Shown here: piece after piece, positions 5,558-11,333 of the stretch
Position numbering within the stretch: the stretch's first letter is position 1
Layout: each line of letters starts with the position of its first letter
Virus record (IMG/VR): IMGVR_UViG_3300046718_000570
Span: 1-22,083 of that record
Source: a virus
Length of the DNA stretch: 22,083 nucleotides
Reading direction: 5' to 3' (one strand)
Position numbers and translations under genes: made by a program
Notes under the pieces: model-generated
The model's database searches: none
What the model saw: the letters and a program-made list of their open reading frames with translations, nothing else
What the model was told of the DNA's origin: nothing

Positions 5558-6492
5558 GCGCGCCGGCATTTGCGTGGGCATTGGAGCGAGGTTGCGCTTT
5601 GCGCTTATCGCCATCTCAGCGTCTGGTGCTGATCTATCTCGCTGACAAGGCGAACGGCGGTCGGGTGTGCTGGCCAGGTCAGGAGACAATTGTGAGGTTC
5701 ACCGGTCTGGCATTGCGGACGGTCCGGTCGGTGATCCACGAACTGTCAAAGTTACAACTAATACGTGTAGAGGCAACCGCAGGGTACGTCACCAAATACC
5801 ACATTATGCGTGCTGACACCCCGGCAGATGGTAACGGGGTAGACCACAATCACCCAGGCAAATCGTCACATGGTACCCAGGCAAATGGTAACAGGGTGCC
5901 CCGGCAAAATGTCTCTACCCACCCCGGCAAACGACGACCGGAACCCCGAGACATTACGACCGTAACCCCGGCAAAATGTCCCCCCGAACCTTCTATTAAC
6001 CAAGAAGAGAACCTTAAGACGCGCACACACGTGCGCGAAGGGGAAGTCCAAGATCTCAATCCTGGAAAACAAGCAAGCCAGGAGGCCCCGCCAAAAGCGC
6101 CCACAATCGGCACAACCGAAGATTGTAGCCAGAGCTACATCCCCGCAGGCACCAGAACCGAACCGGAAGACTTCCAAGCTTTCCTGGCAACCCGGCGCCA
6201 ACAGCGGGACGCCGCCGACCCAGAGCCGGCTGCTGACGCCATCGCCGTCAAGCGGGCCGTCGCCGCCACGATCTACTCGCTGAAAAAATACGCGCAGGCT
6301 GAAGGCGTCGCGCCCGCCCGGTCCCGTGATGAGCAGATTGACCAAGTGCTGCACGGCGAAGTCTTGGAGCCAATCAGGCGCGGCCCCGTCGATCCCGTCC
6401 GAACCCCAGAGCAGCAATATGCCGAGCTGCTCGGTGTCTCGCTCGCAGAAGCCACGATCGCCCTAGGCCGCACAATCGAGGCCAACGCCTGA
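5554..6492 (+). CDS. HTH replication-initiator-like protein carrying the putative origin
   Basis: From the GTG at 5554 (GTGA overlap with the nuclease stop; GGGAG eight bases upstream) the protein has 312 residues. Residues about 1-85 form a helix-turn-helix_36-type winged helix (LSPSQRLVLIYLADKAN ... CWPGQETIVRFTGLALRTVRSVIHEL), as in phage O-like initiators. The central 90 residues are low-complexity because this stretch of DNA holds an iteron array. The C-terminal 90 residues are helical (ADAIAVKRAVAATIYSLKKYA) and may bind a helicase or loader. An upstream in-frame ATG at 5539 is a weaker alternative. The gene order (initiator, then antiterminator) resembles the lambda O region. Confidence 0.72.
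   Translation: MSAPAFAWALERGCALRLSPSQRLVLIYLADKANGGRVCWPGQETIVRFTGLALRTVRSVIHELSKLQLIRVEATAGYVTKYHIMRADTPADGNGVDHNHPGKSSHGTQANGNRVPRQNVSTHPGKRRPEPRDITTVTPAKCPPEPSINQEENLKTRTHVREGEVQDLNPGKQASQEAPPKAPTIGTTEDCSQSYIPAGTRTEPEDFQAFLATRRQQRDAADPEPAADAIAVKRAVAATIYSLKKYAQAEGVAPARSRDEQIDQVLHGEVLEPIRRGPVDPVRTPEQQYAELLGVSLAEATIALGRTIEANA
5819..5979. repeat. Iteron array, putative phage replication origin
   Basis: Six copies of a short element with the core CCC(C/A)GGCA(A/G)A, often followed by TGGTAAC or ATGTC. The GGCA cores start at 5823, 5857, 5880, 5903, 5926 and 5970. Copies two to five are spaced exactly 23 bp, about two helical turns, and a degenerate copy lies in the last gap near 5948. As 23 is not a multiple of three, the repeats are read in different frames of the host gene, so they are conserved as DNA and not as protein. 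A more AT-rich stretch (5985-6020) follows. Analogous to the lambda O-gene origin. Confidence 0.7.
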
Positions 6493-7070
6493 TGCCGCTT
6501 GACGCCAGCCACCCACAGTGCGTAGCTACACCACCTGCCGCGGCCGACCCGGCGTGCATTCGCGTCCGCTGGGCCGTGCTCGCCACCTACCCGCAAGCCG
6601 AAGCCTGGGCCGAACAGAACCTCCGCCAACGCGGCTACATCCCGTTCCTCCCGCGCTATCTCGCCAAGGTCCGGGATCGATCGGTGCCAACCATCACCCG
6701 ATTGGTGGAACGCCCACTGTTCGCCGGTTACATCTTCTGCCAACACAACCCACCCGATCCATGGCGCCCAATCCGCTACTGCCCAGGCATCCGCGCAAAC
6801 CTCATCGGAGGCAAAGAAGTGCAGTATGCCCGTCCGGGCGCTGTGGAGGCCGTACAGGCCGCTCAGGCGTTGGCCGCTACCCAACAGCGGAAAGAGGCGC
6901 AATGGGCATCAGGCGACGCTGTGGCGCCTCGCGTGGGGCCGTTCAGCGGGCTGCCAGGGGTCGTGCTCGCAGTCCAGGAGGAAAACGCGGTGGTCGGCAT
7001 CCTGTTCCTCGGACAACTCCGCGAAGTCGTCTACCCGTTCGACGCACTCACCCCACGGGATGACTTCTAG
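6492..7070 (+). CDS. NusG/RfaH-like transcription antitermination protein
   Basis: A 192-residue protein. An NGN domain spans about residues 25-120 (WAVLATYPQAEAWAEQNLRQ, GYIPFLP, RLVERPLFAGYIFCQ, ANLIGG), which matches the NusG/RfaH N-terminal fold that binds the RNA polymerase clamp. A KOW-type domain follows at about residues 140-190 (GDAVAPRVGPFSGLPGVVLAV ... LREVVYPFDALTP). The ATG overlaps the initiator stop (TGATG). Known role of the family: pausing control and operon-specific antitermination. Placed as the last gene of the rightward early operon, it is a good candidate for the late-gene activator. Confidence 0.85.
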   Translation: MPLDASHPQCVATPPAAADPACIRVRWAVLATYPQAEAWAEQNLRQRGYIPFLPRYLAKVRDRSVPTITRLVERPLFAGYIFCQHNPPDPWRPIRYCPGIRANLIGGKEVQYARPGAVEAVQAAQALAATQQRKEAQWASGDAVAPRVGPFSGLPGVVLAVQEENAVVGILFLGQLREVVYPFDALTPRDDF

Positions 7071-7300
7071 CGGCCCGCACGCCTAATCAACTCGTCAGCC
7101 GCACTCTCAACATCCATCTCATCAATCTCAGCCTCCGAGTAGCCGTCCTCGATATACGACGCGTAAAGCCATGACACGATGTGGGAGTAGAGTGGGCGCC
7201 TGTCGTCACCCGGAGGTAGCTCAACGAATTGCTCCGCCAACAGCCTCGCCATCGTCCCAGGATTGGCCTCGCGCCACTCCGGATCATCAATGCCACTCAT
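7067..7300 (-). CDS. Acidic hypothetical protein, 77 aa
   Basis: A strongly acidic 77-residue protein (YIEDGYSEAEIDEMDVESAADEL) with no recognised family. The start at 7300 is supported by GGAG/AGGA upstream and by ATGA overlap with the RHH gene; a longer frame upstream lacks such support. It is the last gene of the leftward accessory operon. Its stop codon shares the sequence CTAG with the stop of the convergent NusG-like gene. Small acidic phage proteins are sometimes DNA mimics or inhibitors, but nothing here proves that. Confidence 0.65.
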   Translation of the reverse strand: MSGIDDPEWREANPGTMARLLAEQFVELPPGDDRRPLYSHIVSWLYASYIEDGYSEAEIDEMDVESAADELIRRAGR

Positions 7301-7470
7301 CGTCCTATCTCCGATTTGGTGAGTGCCGCTCGCGCCGCTCGAACCATCCACACACTCAACGACTGCCCAGCCTCTTCAGCCGCACGACGGATCGCAGCGT
7401 CCAGTTGTGCCGACACATAAATCGTGATGCGCGTGTTCGCCGTAGCCGCCGTGGGCAACGCCTCGCTCAT
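7297..7470 (-). CDS. Ribbon-helix-helix (CopG/Arc-type) regulator, 57 aa
   Basis: The product begins MSEALPTAATANTRITIYV. The strand NTRITIYVSAQLDAAI, then helix RRAAEEAGQS, then helix LSVWMVRAARAAL form the classic ribbon-helix-helix pattern: a basic/polar beta strand followed by two helices, with the turn GQSLSVW. RHH proteins dimerise and contact DNA through the strand. It overlaps both neighbours with ATGA. The likely role is autoregulation of the leftward accessory operon; an inverted repeat at the promoter (8173-8200) is a candidate site. Confidence 0.75.
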   Translation of the reverse strand: MSEALPTAATANTRITIYVSAQLDAAIRRAAEEAGQSLSVWMVRAARAALTKSEIGR

Positions 7471-7766
7471 CGCGCGTCACTCCCAGGACCACGAACCCAC
7501 GCCGCTTCCCACTCAGGACCACTCAATGGCTCACGCAACAATGGCGCCAGCAACCGCAGCCTCCGCGCCAAGTCTCGCCGCTGGATCTCAGCTGAGAACA
7601 CATCCAACGCCGCCTGCGCCTCGCCATGCGCCGACCACTCAGGTGAGAACAACGTCCCACCAGCATCGCGCGCAACCTCCCAGGCGGCCCACGCAGCCTC
7701 GCAACGCCCCGTCTCAACAGCAAACCCCGCAGCTAACTCAGCATCCGTCATGTCGTTGATGCTCAT
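7467..7766 (-). CDS. Hypothetical protein, 99 aa
   Basis: A 99-residue, Ala/Trp-rich helical protein (MSINDMTDAELAAG ... CEAAWAAWEVARDAGG ... PEWEAAWVRG). No family recognised. The start is well supported: GGAGGG lies seven bases before the ATG, supplied by the last codons of the upstream gene. Its TGA overlaps the RHH start. Confidence 0.65.
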   Translation of the reverse strand: MSINDMTDAELAAGFAVETGRCEAAWAAWEVARDAGGTLFSPEWSAHGEAQAALDVFSAEIQRRDLARRLRLLAPLLREPLSGPEWEAAWVRGPGSDAR

Positions 7767-7768
7767 CG

Positions 7769-7782
7769 CTCAACCCTCCATC
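7769..7782. repeat. Shared gene-end/RBS motif, copy 1
   Basis: Read on the minus strand this is GATGGAGGGTTGAG: it encodes the C-terminal Met-Glu-Gly-stop of one gene and serves as the Shine-Dalgarno sequence of the next. Other copies lie at 7952-7965 and 8483-8496. Copies one and three are identical over 19 bp (catcgctcaaccctccatc). Confidence 0.85.
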
Positions 7783-7949
7783 ATCACAAAGAACACCGGA
7801 CCAAGCCGCGGCTGGATCACCTGACCACCAACAGCAGCAGCAGCCTTCTCAGCCTGCGTCCGGTTGGCATACGTCTTCGCGTAGGTCTCGCCCTTGTAGA
7901 GCTTGCCCAATACCGTCACGCCATTCCTTAGCTTCGTGGTGATGGTCAT
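7770..7949 (-). CDS. Small hypothetical protein, 59 aa
   Basis: A 59-residue protein (MTITTKLRNGVTVLGKLYKG ... YANRTQAEKAAAAVGG ... FFVMMEG). The arrangement of strands followed by an A-rich helix (a TYAKTYANRTQAEKAA motif) resembles small beta-beta-alpha phage proteins that follow a column of 'Y.NR.QA.K', but no named family is claimed. It ends Met-Glu-Gly like two other genes here, and that end provides the ribosome binding site of the next gene, three bases away. Confidence 0.6.
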   Translation of the reverse strand: MTITTKLRNGVTVLGKLYKGETYAKTYANRTQAEKAAAAVGGQVIQPRLGPVFFVMMEG

Positions 7950-7951
7950 CT

Positions 7952-7965
7952 CTCAACCCTCCATC
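7952..7965. repeat. Shared gene-end/RBS motif, copy 2
   Basis: Same 14-bp element as 7769-7782. Identical over 16 bp with copy three. Confidence 0.85.
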
Positions 7966-8111
7966 TCACGTTCAGTAATCGCGTGGCTCACCTCAATCCG
8001 TGCAGCATGCTCAGCGAAGCTGAACGCACGCAGCCACTCCAGAGTGCTGTAACCAGCCGCACGGGCCTGTGCAGATGAAGCGAAGGAACGAAGGATTGCG
8101 GTGGTTGTCAT
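7953..8111 (-). CDS. Small hypothetical protein, 52 aa
   Basis: A 52-residue helical protein (MTTTAILRSFASSAQARAAG, then YSTLEWLRAFSFAEHAARIE), ending REMEG. AGGAG lies about eight bases before the ATG at 8111. It is the first gene after the promoter at 8150-8178. No family recognised. Confidence 0.6.
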   Translation of the reverse strand: MTTTAILRSFASSAQARAAGYSTLEWLRAFSFAEHAARIEVSHAITEREMEG

Positions 8112-8149
8112 CTGGTGTCTCCTGTTGCTCGGTGTCTGTGTATGTCGGC

Positions 8150-8178
8150 AATGTATGATGGATGCGGGTGAATGTCAA
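8150..8178 (-). promoter_or_regulatory. Strong sigma70-type promoter A
   Basis: Minus strand: perfect -35 TTGACA (8178-8173), 17-bp spacer, -10 TACATT (8155-8150, 4 of 6). It drives the five genes from 8111 leftward. The -35 is part of an inverted repeat, TGTCAAC (8173-8179) and GTTGACA (8194-8200), which could be an operator. Confidence 0.75.
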
Positions 8179-8216
8179 CAAGTATCTGCGTGAGTTGACA
8201 GATATTGTTTGTGCCC

Positions 8217-8480
8217 TCACGCCGCCTCACACACGAAGTTCCCAGCACCATGGTTCTTGCCACCGCAAGCGCACTCGCACCTGAACCCAGTCGCATTCAC
8301 ACAACGCGCATCGCACTTGTGCATGCTCGGGTTGGCCTTCCGCTCAATCGCTCGCTCAACCACCACACGACGTCCGTCAGACGTCACACCCGTGAAGTGC
8401 CGCGCACCGGTGTAGATACTTCCGTCATGATGCACCGCAGTCAGCTGCTGGCCGGCCGTGAAGTAAAGGATGCGAGCCAT
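8217..8480 (-). CDS. Cys-rich small protein with zinc-knuckle-like C-terminus
   Basis: An 87-residue protein. The N-terminal half is a predicted beta sheet (ARILYFTAGQQLTAVHHDGSIYTGARHFTGV). The C-terminal half has a cluster HKCDARC ... FRCECACGGKNHG with five Cys and two His at about residues 54-78, which could bind zinc. Similar KCDARC/CSCGGKNHG tails occur in uncharacterised phage and actinobacterial proteins. GGAGGG from the end of the upstream gene is correctly placed before the ATG. Function unknown. Confidence 0.65.
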   Translation of the reverse strand: MARILYFTAGQQLTAVHHDGSIYTGARHFTGVTSDGRRVVVERAIERKANPSMHKCDARCVNATGFRCECACGGKNHGAGNFVCEAA

Positions 8481-8482
8481 CG

Positions 8483-8496
8483 CTCAACCCTCCATC
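8483..8496. repeat. Shared gene-end/RBS motif, copy 3
   Basis: Same element as 7769-7782, between the two genes transcribed from promoter B. Confidence 0.85.
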
Positions 8497-8648
8497 TCGA
8501 TAGAGGCAAGCAGATCATCCACCATCCTCATCGCGTCCATGTGCCCTTCAGCCAAGAACACCTCCTCACCCCAAATCACCTCAACCTGCGTGATGCTCAG
8601 ATGCCGGAAGCCAACGCCGCGATACGTGCTGGTATGAAGGTTGGTCAT
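8484..8648 (-). CDS. Small hypothetical protein, 54 aa
   Basis: A 54-residue protein (MTNLHTSTYRGVGF ... SITQVEVIWGEEVFLAEG ... DDLLASIEMEG) with a predicted beta-beta-alpha layout. The start at 8648 is chosen because promoter B predicts a transcript starting near 8670 and AGGAG lies nine bases before this ATG. A longer frame upstream would begin before the promoter. No family recognised. Confidence 0.58.
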   Translation of the reverse strand: MTNLHTSTYRGVGFRHLSITQVEVIWGEEVFLAEGHMDAMRMVDDLLASIEMEG

Positions 8649-8676
8649 TCGTCGTCTCCTGTTGGTGTATGACGAC

Positions 8677-8705
8677 ATATAACCATGAGTGTGTGTGAGT
8701 GTCAA
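8677..8705 (-). promoter_or_regulatory. Strong sigma70-type promoter B
   Basis: Minus strand: perfect TTGACA (8705-8700), 17-bp spacer, TTATAT -10 (8682-8677). The leader shares CAACAGGAGAC with the leader of promoter A (8117-8127 and 8654-8664), so the two promoter-leader units look duplicated. It drives the two genes at 8217-8648 and may read through to promoter A. Confidence 0.75.
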
Positions 8706-8745
8706 CAGATTATGTGGGCGCGGATGAATGTTTGTGTGAGGAGCA

Positions 8746-9126
8746 ATGAGCGGTAAGCCGCGTGAGCTGGCACGCCTCAACCCACGGCAAGATGAGCGCT
8801 GTCGTTCAGCCATCCAAACCACACAACTCTGCAAGCGATTGAACTCGTTCGCTTTGGGTTGGCCCGATCCTCAAACCAAACGCCCAGTCGAAATGACCGA
8901 GCTGCAGGTGAGGTGCGCACTAAGTTTGCTGCGCAAGACGCTGCCCGATCTAACGCAGATCGAGAACGTGAACACCGGCGGCAATCATCTGCACTTCCAT
9001 CTCGAAGCTGCAATGCGCGTATCGCAGGAGTTGCAGGGCCAGGCCAAGCGCATAGTTACGCTAGAGCCGCAGGCACAAGATGCACCACCAGCATCATTGC
9101 TCGATGCGCCATTGCCCGAGGAATAG
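8746..9126 (+). CDS. Terminase small subunit-like / DNA-packaging protein
   Basis: A 126-residue protein. The segment IQTTQLCKRLNSFALG, then VEMTELQVRCALSLLRKTLPDL, matches a family often annotated as phage terminase small subunit, with its recurrent helix pair and LLRKTLPDL motif. The tail is disordered. GAGGAG lies four bases before the ATG. If correct, it would recognise the packaging site and recruit the large subunit encoded at 12658, an unusually large separation. The assignment rests on motif resemblance only; the HTH protein at 12055 is the competing candidate. Confidence 0.5.
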   Translation: MSGKPRELARLNPRQDERCRSAIQTTQLCKRLNSFALGWPDPQTKRPVEMTELQVRCALSLLRKTLPDLTQIENVNTGGNHLHFHLEAAMRVSQELQGQAKRIVTLEPQAQDAPPASLLDAPLPEE

Positions 9127-9497
9127 ATGCGCGCGGGCGGAGGGTGCATCCGCCTATACTAACGTAGTTCCGCCGCTTTCATAGTATCCTATCACTCTGT
9201 CCCCTAATCAGTCCCCATTACTGGCTGGCGTGTTGCAGTGCAGCGGCGTCATTCTGAATGTAGCTACAGAGCCACCACAGAGTAACGAACCGACACAGCC
9301 CACATCGATGCAGACCAGCCGCGCGCACGCAGCAACGCCAGCGCTCTAGGCGTATCGCATCACCACCACGATCGAGGGGGTGTTGGCGCCCCCCTTCAAG
9401 CAGCATCGACTGACACCCACGCCCACCCTCACACTCTCCTGAAATTTTTGGTACCCGCCGACTCCGTATATACATCTCCATATACAGTGAGCGTGTT
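9127..9497. other. Non-coding interval with several inverted repeats
   Basis: No convincing gene is seen here. It holds a hairpin GGCGGA/TCCGCC (9136-9154) ten bases after the preceding stop, an inverted repeat ATACTA/TAGTAT (9156-9187), the palindrome GTAGCTAC (9260-9267), a G5/C5 hairpin (9376-9393) without a clear T-run, and GTATAT/ATATAC (9466-9485) just before the next gene. It is the longest gene-free stretch of the window. Possibilities are a terminator plus promoter region or a packaging site; the sequence does not decide. Confidence 0.5.
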
Positions 9498-9668
9498 ATG
9501 AGCCTGATCGTGCTGATCCTGATCGTGTTGCTGCTGTTTGGCGGCCTGGGTGGCGGGTATTACGGCTATCGTGGGGGCTACTACGGGTATGGGGGTTATG
9601 GCGGGATCGGCTTCATCGTGGTGCTGTTGGTGCTGCTGATTCTGTTCGGCGGCGGCCGCATCTGGTGA
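9498..9668 (+). CDS. Gly/Tyr-rich small membrane protein (DUF3309-like), 56 aa
   Basis: A 56-residue protein with two hydrophobic segments (LIVLILIVLLLFGG and IGFIVVLLVLLILFGG) joined by a Gly/Tyr repeat (YYGYRGGYYGYGGYGG). The size and pattern resemble DUF3309-type small proteins of alpha- and betaproteobacteria, function unknown. The predicted product is a two-pass membrane hairpin. Its stop overlaps the GTG of the methyltransferase (GTGA). The upstream interval carries a TATATA-rich inverted repeat that may belong to its promoter. Confidence 0.6.
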   Translation: MSLIVLILIVLLLFGGLGGGYYGYRGGYYGYGGYGGIGFIVVLLVLLILFGGGRIW

Positions 9669-10414
9669 TCCGGCTACTGCTAGGCGACTGCCGTGAGATC
9701 ATGGAGAACGAAGGGCCGTTCGACCTGATCGTGGCAGACCCTCCGTATGGCGACACTTCCCTTGGCTGGGACCGCGCGGTTGAGGGATGGCTGCACGTGG
9801 CATACCACCGCCTCAAGCCCTCCGGCAGCGTCTGGATGTTTGGGTCGCTGCGATCGCTAATGTCGATCGGGCACGCGGTGGCTGAGGCGGGCTTCCGTTA
9901 CGCTCAGGATATCGTGTGGGAGAAGCACAACGGGAGCGGCCTACACGCCGATCGGTTCAAGCGGGTGCATGAGCACGTCGTGCAGTTCTATCGCGCCAAC
10001 GTTGCTTGGTCTCAGGTTTGGAATGAGGTGCAGACCACCGCCGACGCCACAGCCAGGACTGTGCGGCGCAAGAGCACGCCCGCCCTTCACATGGGACGCC
10101 GTGCGAAATCCTCCTACCAGTCGGTCGACGGTGGACCGCGCATTATGCGCTCTGTCATCGCCATCCCGAGTTGCCACGGACACGCTATCCACCCAACCGA
10201 GAAGCCGGTTGACCTACTGCGCATCCTTGTGCGCACGAGTTGTCCGCCGGAAGGGCTTGTAGGCGACTTCTTTGCTGGCTCTGGCTCGCTGGCTGAAGCA
10301 TGCCAAGCAGAGGGACGGCGATATCTTGGATGCGACACTGACGCGGCTATGGTCGAGAAGGCGCGGCGCCGTAGTCTGTTCGTTCTGGCGCCCTTCCCGG
10401 AGGCTGCGGAGTGA
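9665..10414 (+). CDS. Site-specific DNA methyltransferase (N6-adenine/N4-cytosine, beta class)
   Basis: A 249-residue protein with the catalytic motif IV DPPY (D25-Y28) near the N-terminus and the AdoMet-binding motif I (DFFAGSG, D201-G207) near the C-terminus. HPTEKP (176-181) is the usual motif ahead of it. The order IV then I defines the beta group (CcrM/HinfI-like), and DPPY favours N6-adenine methylation. No restriction partner is encoded nearby, so it is an orphan enzyme. Likely role: protecting phage DNA from host restriction, or regulation. The GTG start overlaps the upstream stop. Confidence 0.88.
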   Translation: MIRLLLGDCREIMENEGPFDLIVADPPYGDTSLGWDRAVEGWLHVAYHRLKPSGSVWMFGSLRSLMSIGHAVAEAGFRYAQDIVWEKHNGSGLHADRFKRVHEHVVQFYRANVAWSQVWNEVQTTADATARTVRRKSTPALHMGRRAKSSYQSVDGGPRIMRSVIAIPSCHGHAIHPTEKPVDLLRILVRTSCPPEGLVGDFFAGSGSLAEACQAEGRRYLGCDTDAAMVEKARRRSLFVLAPFPEAAE

Positions 10415-10482
10415 CCCCCTCGATCATCCTCGGCGAGCTGGTGCTGTGCGCGCTCTGCATCGTGGTGGCTGCTGTCACCTGA
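10411..10482 (+). CDS. Possible 23-aa membrane peptide
   Basis: The GTG overlaps the methyltransferase stop (GTGA), with GGAGG seven bases before it. The product is mostly hydrophobic (IILGELVLCALCIVVAAV). It is short, so the call is tentative, but it fits the pattern of coupled tiny membrane genes in this phage (3881-4042, 4482-4583). Confidence 0.38.
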   Translation: MTPSIILGELVLCALCIVVAAVT

Positions 10483-10488
10483 ACGTTG

Positions 10489-10580
10489 CACGACGGCACG
10501 GCGGGGATGTGGCATCTACACGCAGACCTGCAAACGCGCACGCAGGCAGACACGCCGACATGCAAACACGCAGACATGGA
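10489..10580. repeat. Imperfect GCAGAC/TGCAAAC repeats before the Pro-rich gene
   Basis: A 90-bp low-complexity tract with several ACGCAGAC-like units and two TGCAAAC units, ending in GGAG, which serves as ribosome binding site for the gene at 10589. No coding signal was seen. Confidence 0.45.
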
Positions 10581-10588
10581 GACATCTG

Positions 10589-11077
10589 ATGCCGACTTTT
10601 CGCGTGACGGGTGGGGCTTTGACGCTGGATAGCGCTGGGCTCAATTACCCGAGCAATGAGTTACCTGGGAGTGGGCAGATCGATAATTCTCTGCCTGGGG
10701 GTGTTCCGCCGATTGGCTCCACGTTGCCGGAGCCGCCGCCTGGTATTTGGCCACCTCCGAGCTTCAATCACCCGTGGGCGCCCATCCCAGGCGTTGGGGG
10801 AGAGCGCCCGGGCCATGATCTACCGACGCCGCCATCCGGCACGTTGCCAGTGCGGCCTCCGGTGGTTCCGGGTCATGATCTGCCGGCGGTACCGGGGACG
10901 ATTTGGCCCCCGGTCAATCAGCACCCGCCGCGGGACGGCAAGTTCTGGGTGGTAGCGGGGATCCCTGGCACGGGGTGGCGCTACATTCTGGTGGACGTCA
11001 CCCAGATCATTGGGAAGCCCGACGGCAAGCCGCCCGAAACCGTACAGCCGCCTCCGACGCCGGCACTAAAGGGCTGA
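10589..11077 (+). CDS. Pro-rich hypothetical protein with PGHDLP repeats, 162 aa
   Basis: A 162-residue protein rich in Pro and Gly. The centre is repetitive: PGHDLP occurs twice, with IWPP elements and PPPSGTLP-like linkers. A small folded C-terminal part follows (DGKFWVVAGIPGTGWRYILVDV), probably a beta hairpin pair. It resembles low-complexity proteins found beside packaging genes in alphaproteobacterial phages. A structural or decoration role is possible but is a guess. GGAG lies nine bases before the ATG. Confidence 0.62.
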   Translation: MPTFRVTGGALTLDSAGLNYPSNELPGSGQIDNSLPGGVPPIGSTLPEPPPGIWPPPSFNHPWAPIPGVGGERPGHDLPTPPSGTLPVRPPVVPGHDLPAVPGTIWPPVNQHPPRDGKFWVVAGIPGTGWRYILVDVTQIIGKPDGKPPETVQPPPTPALKG

Positions 11078-11102
11078 CAGCAACAACCAGGGACTTCACG
11101 TC

Positions 11103-11333
11103 ATGAGCAACCAGCGGGCGATAGAAGAGGCGACCGAGTTGCGCGTTCGGATCAAGGATGCTGCCGAGGCCGTGCTGCTGCTGAAGGTCGGCACGGCCAA
11201 CGCTGAGGCGCTGGCCAACATCGTGCTGGCCTACCGGCACCTGGAGGACGGGTCGATGCGGCTGGGCAAGGTGCTGCAGGCTCTGGACGGCGGCGTCTCG
11301 GTCTACGACAAGCGCACTACTGTCGGTGCGTGA
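11103..11333 (+). CDS. Small helical protein, possible Acb2/Tad1-type hairpin
   Basis: A 76-residue protein predicted to be two helices: RAIEEATELRVRIKDAAEAVLLL, then ANAEALANIVLAYRHLEDGSMRLGKVLQAL. The second helix follows the pattern 'xxLAxxHLExxxMxxxKAL' that I associate with the Acb2/Tad1 hairpin family, small phage proteins that sequester cyclic (oligo)nucleotide or gcADPR-type immune signals (anti-CBASS, anti-Thoeris). That link is from pattern memory only. Other small helical phage proteins could look like this. Its stop overlaps the next GTG (GTGA). Confidence 0.5.
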   Translation: MSNQRAIEEATELRVRIKDAAEAVLLLKVGTANAEALANIVLAYRHLEDGSMRLGKVLQALDGGVSVYDKRTTVGA

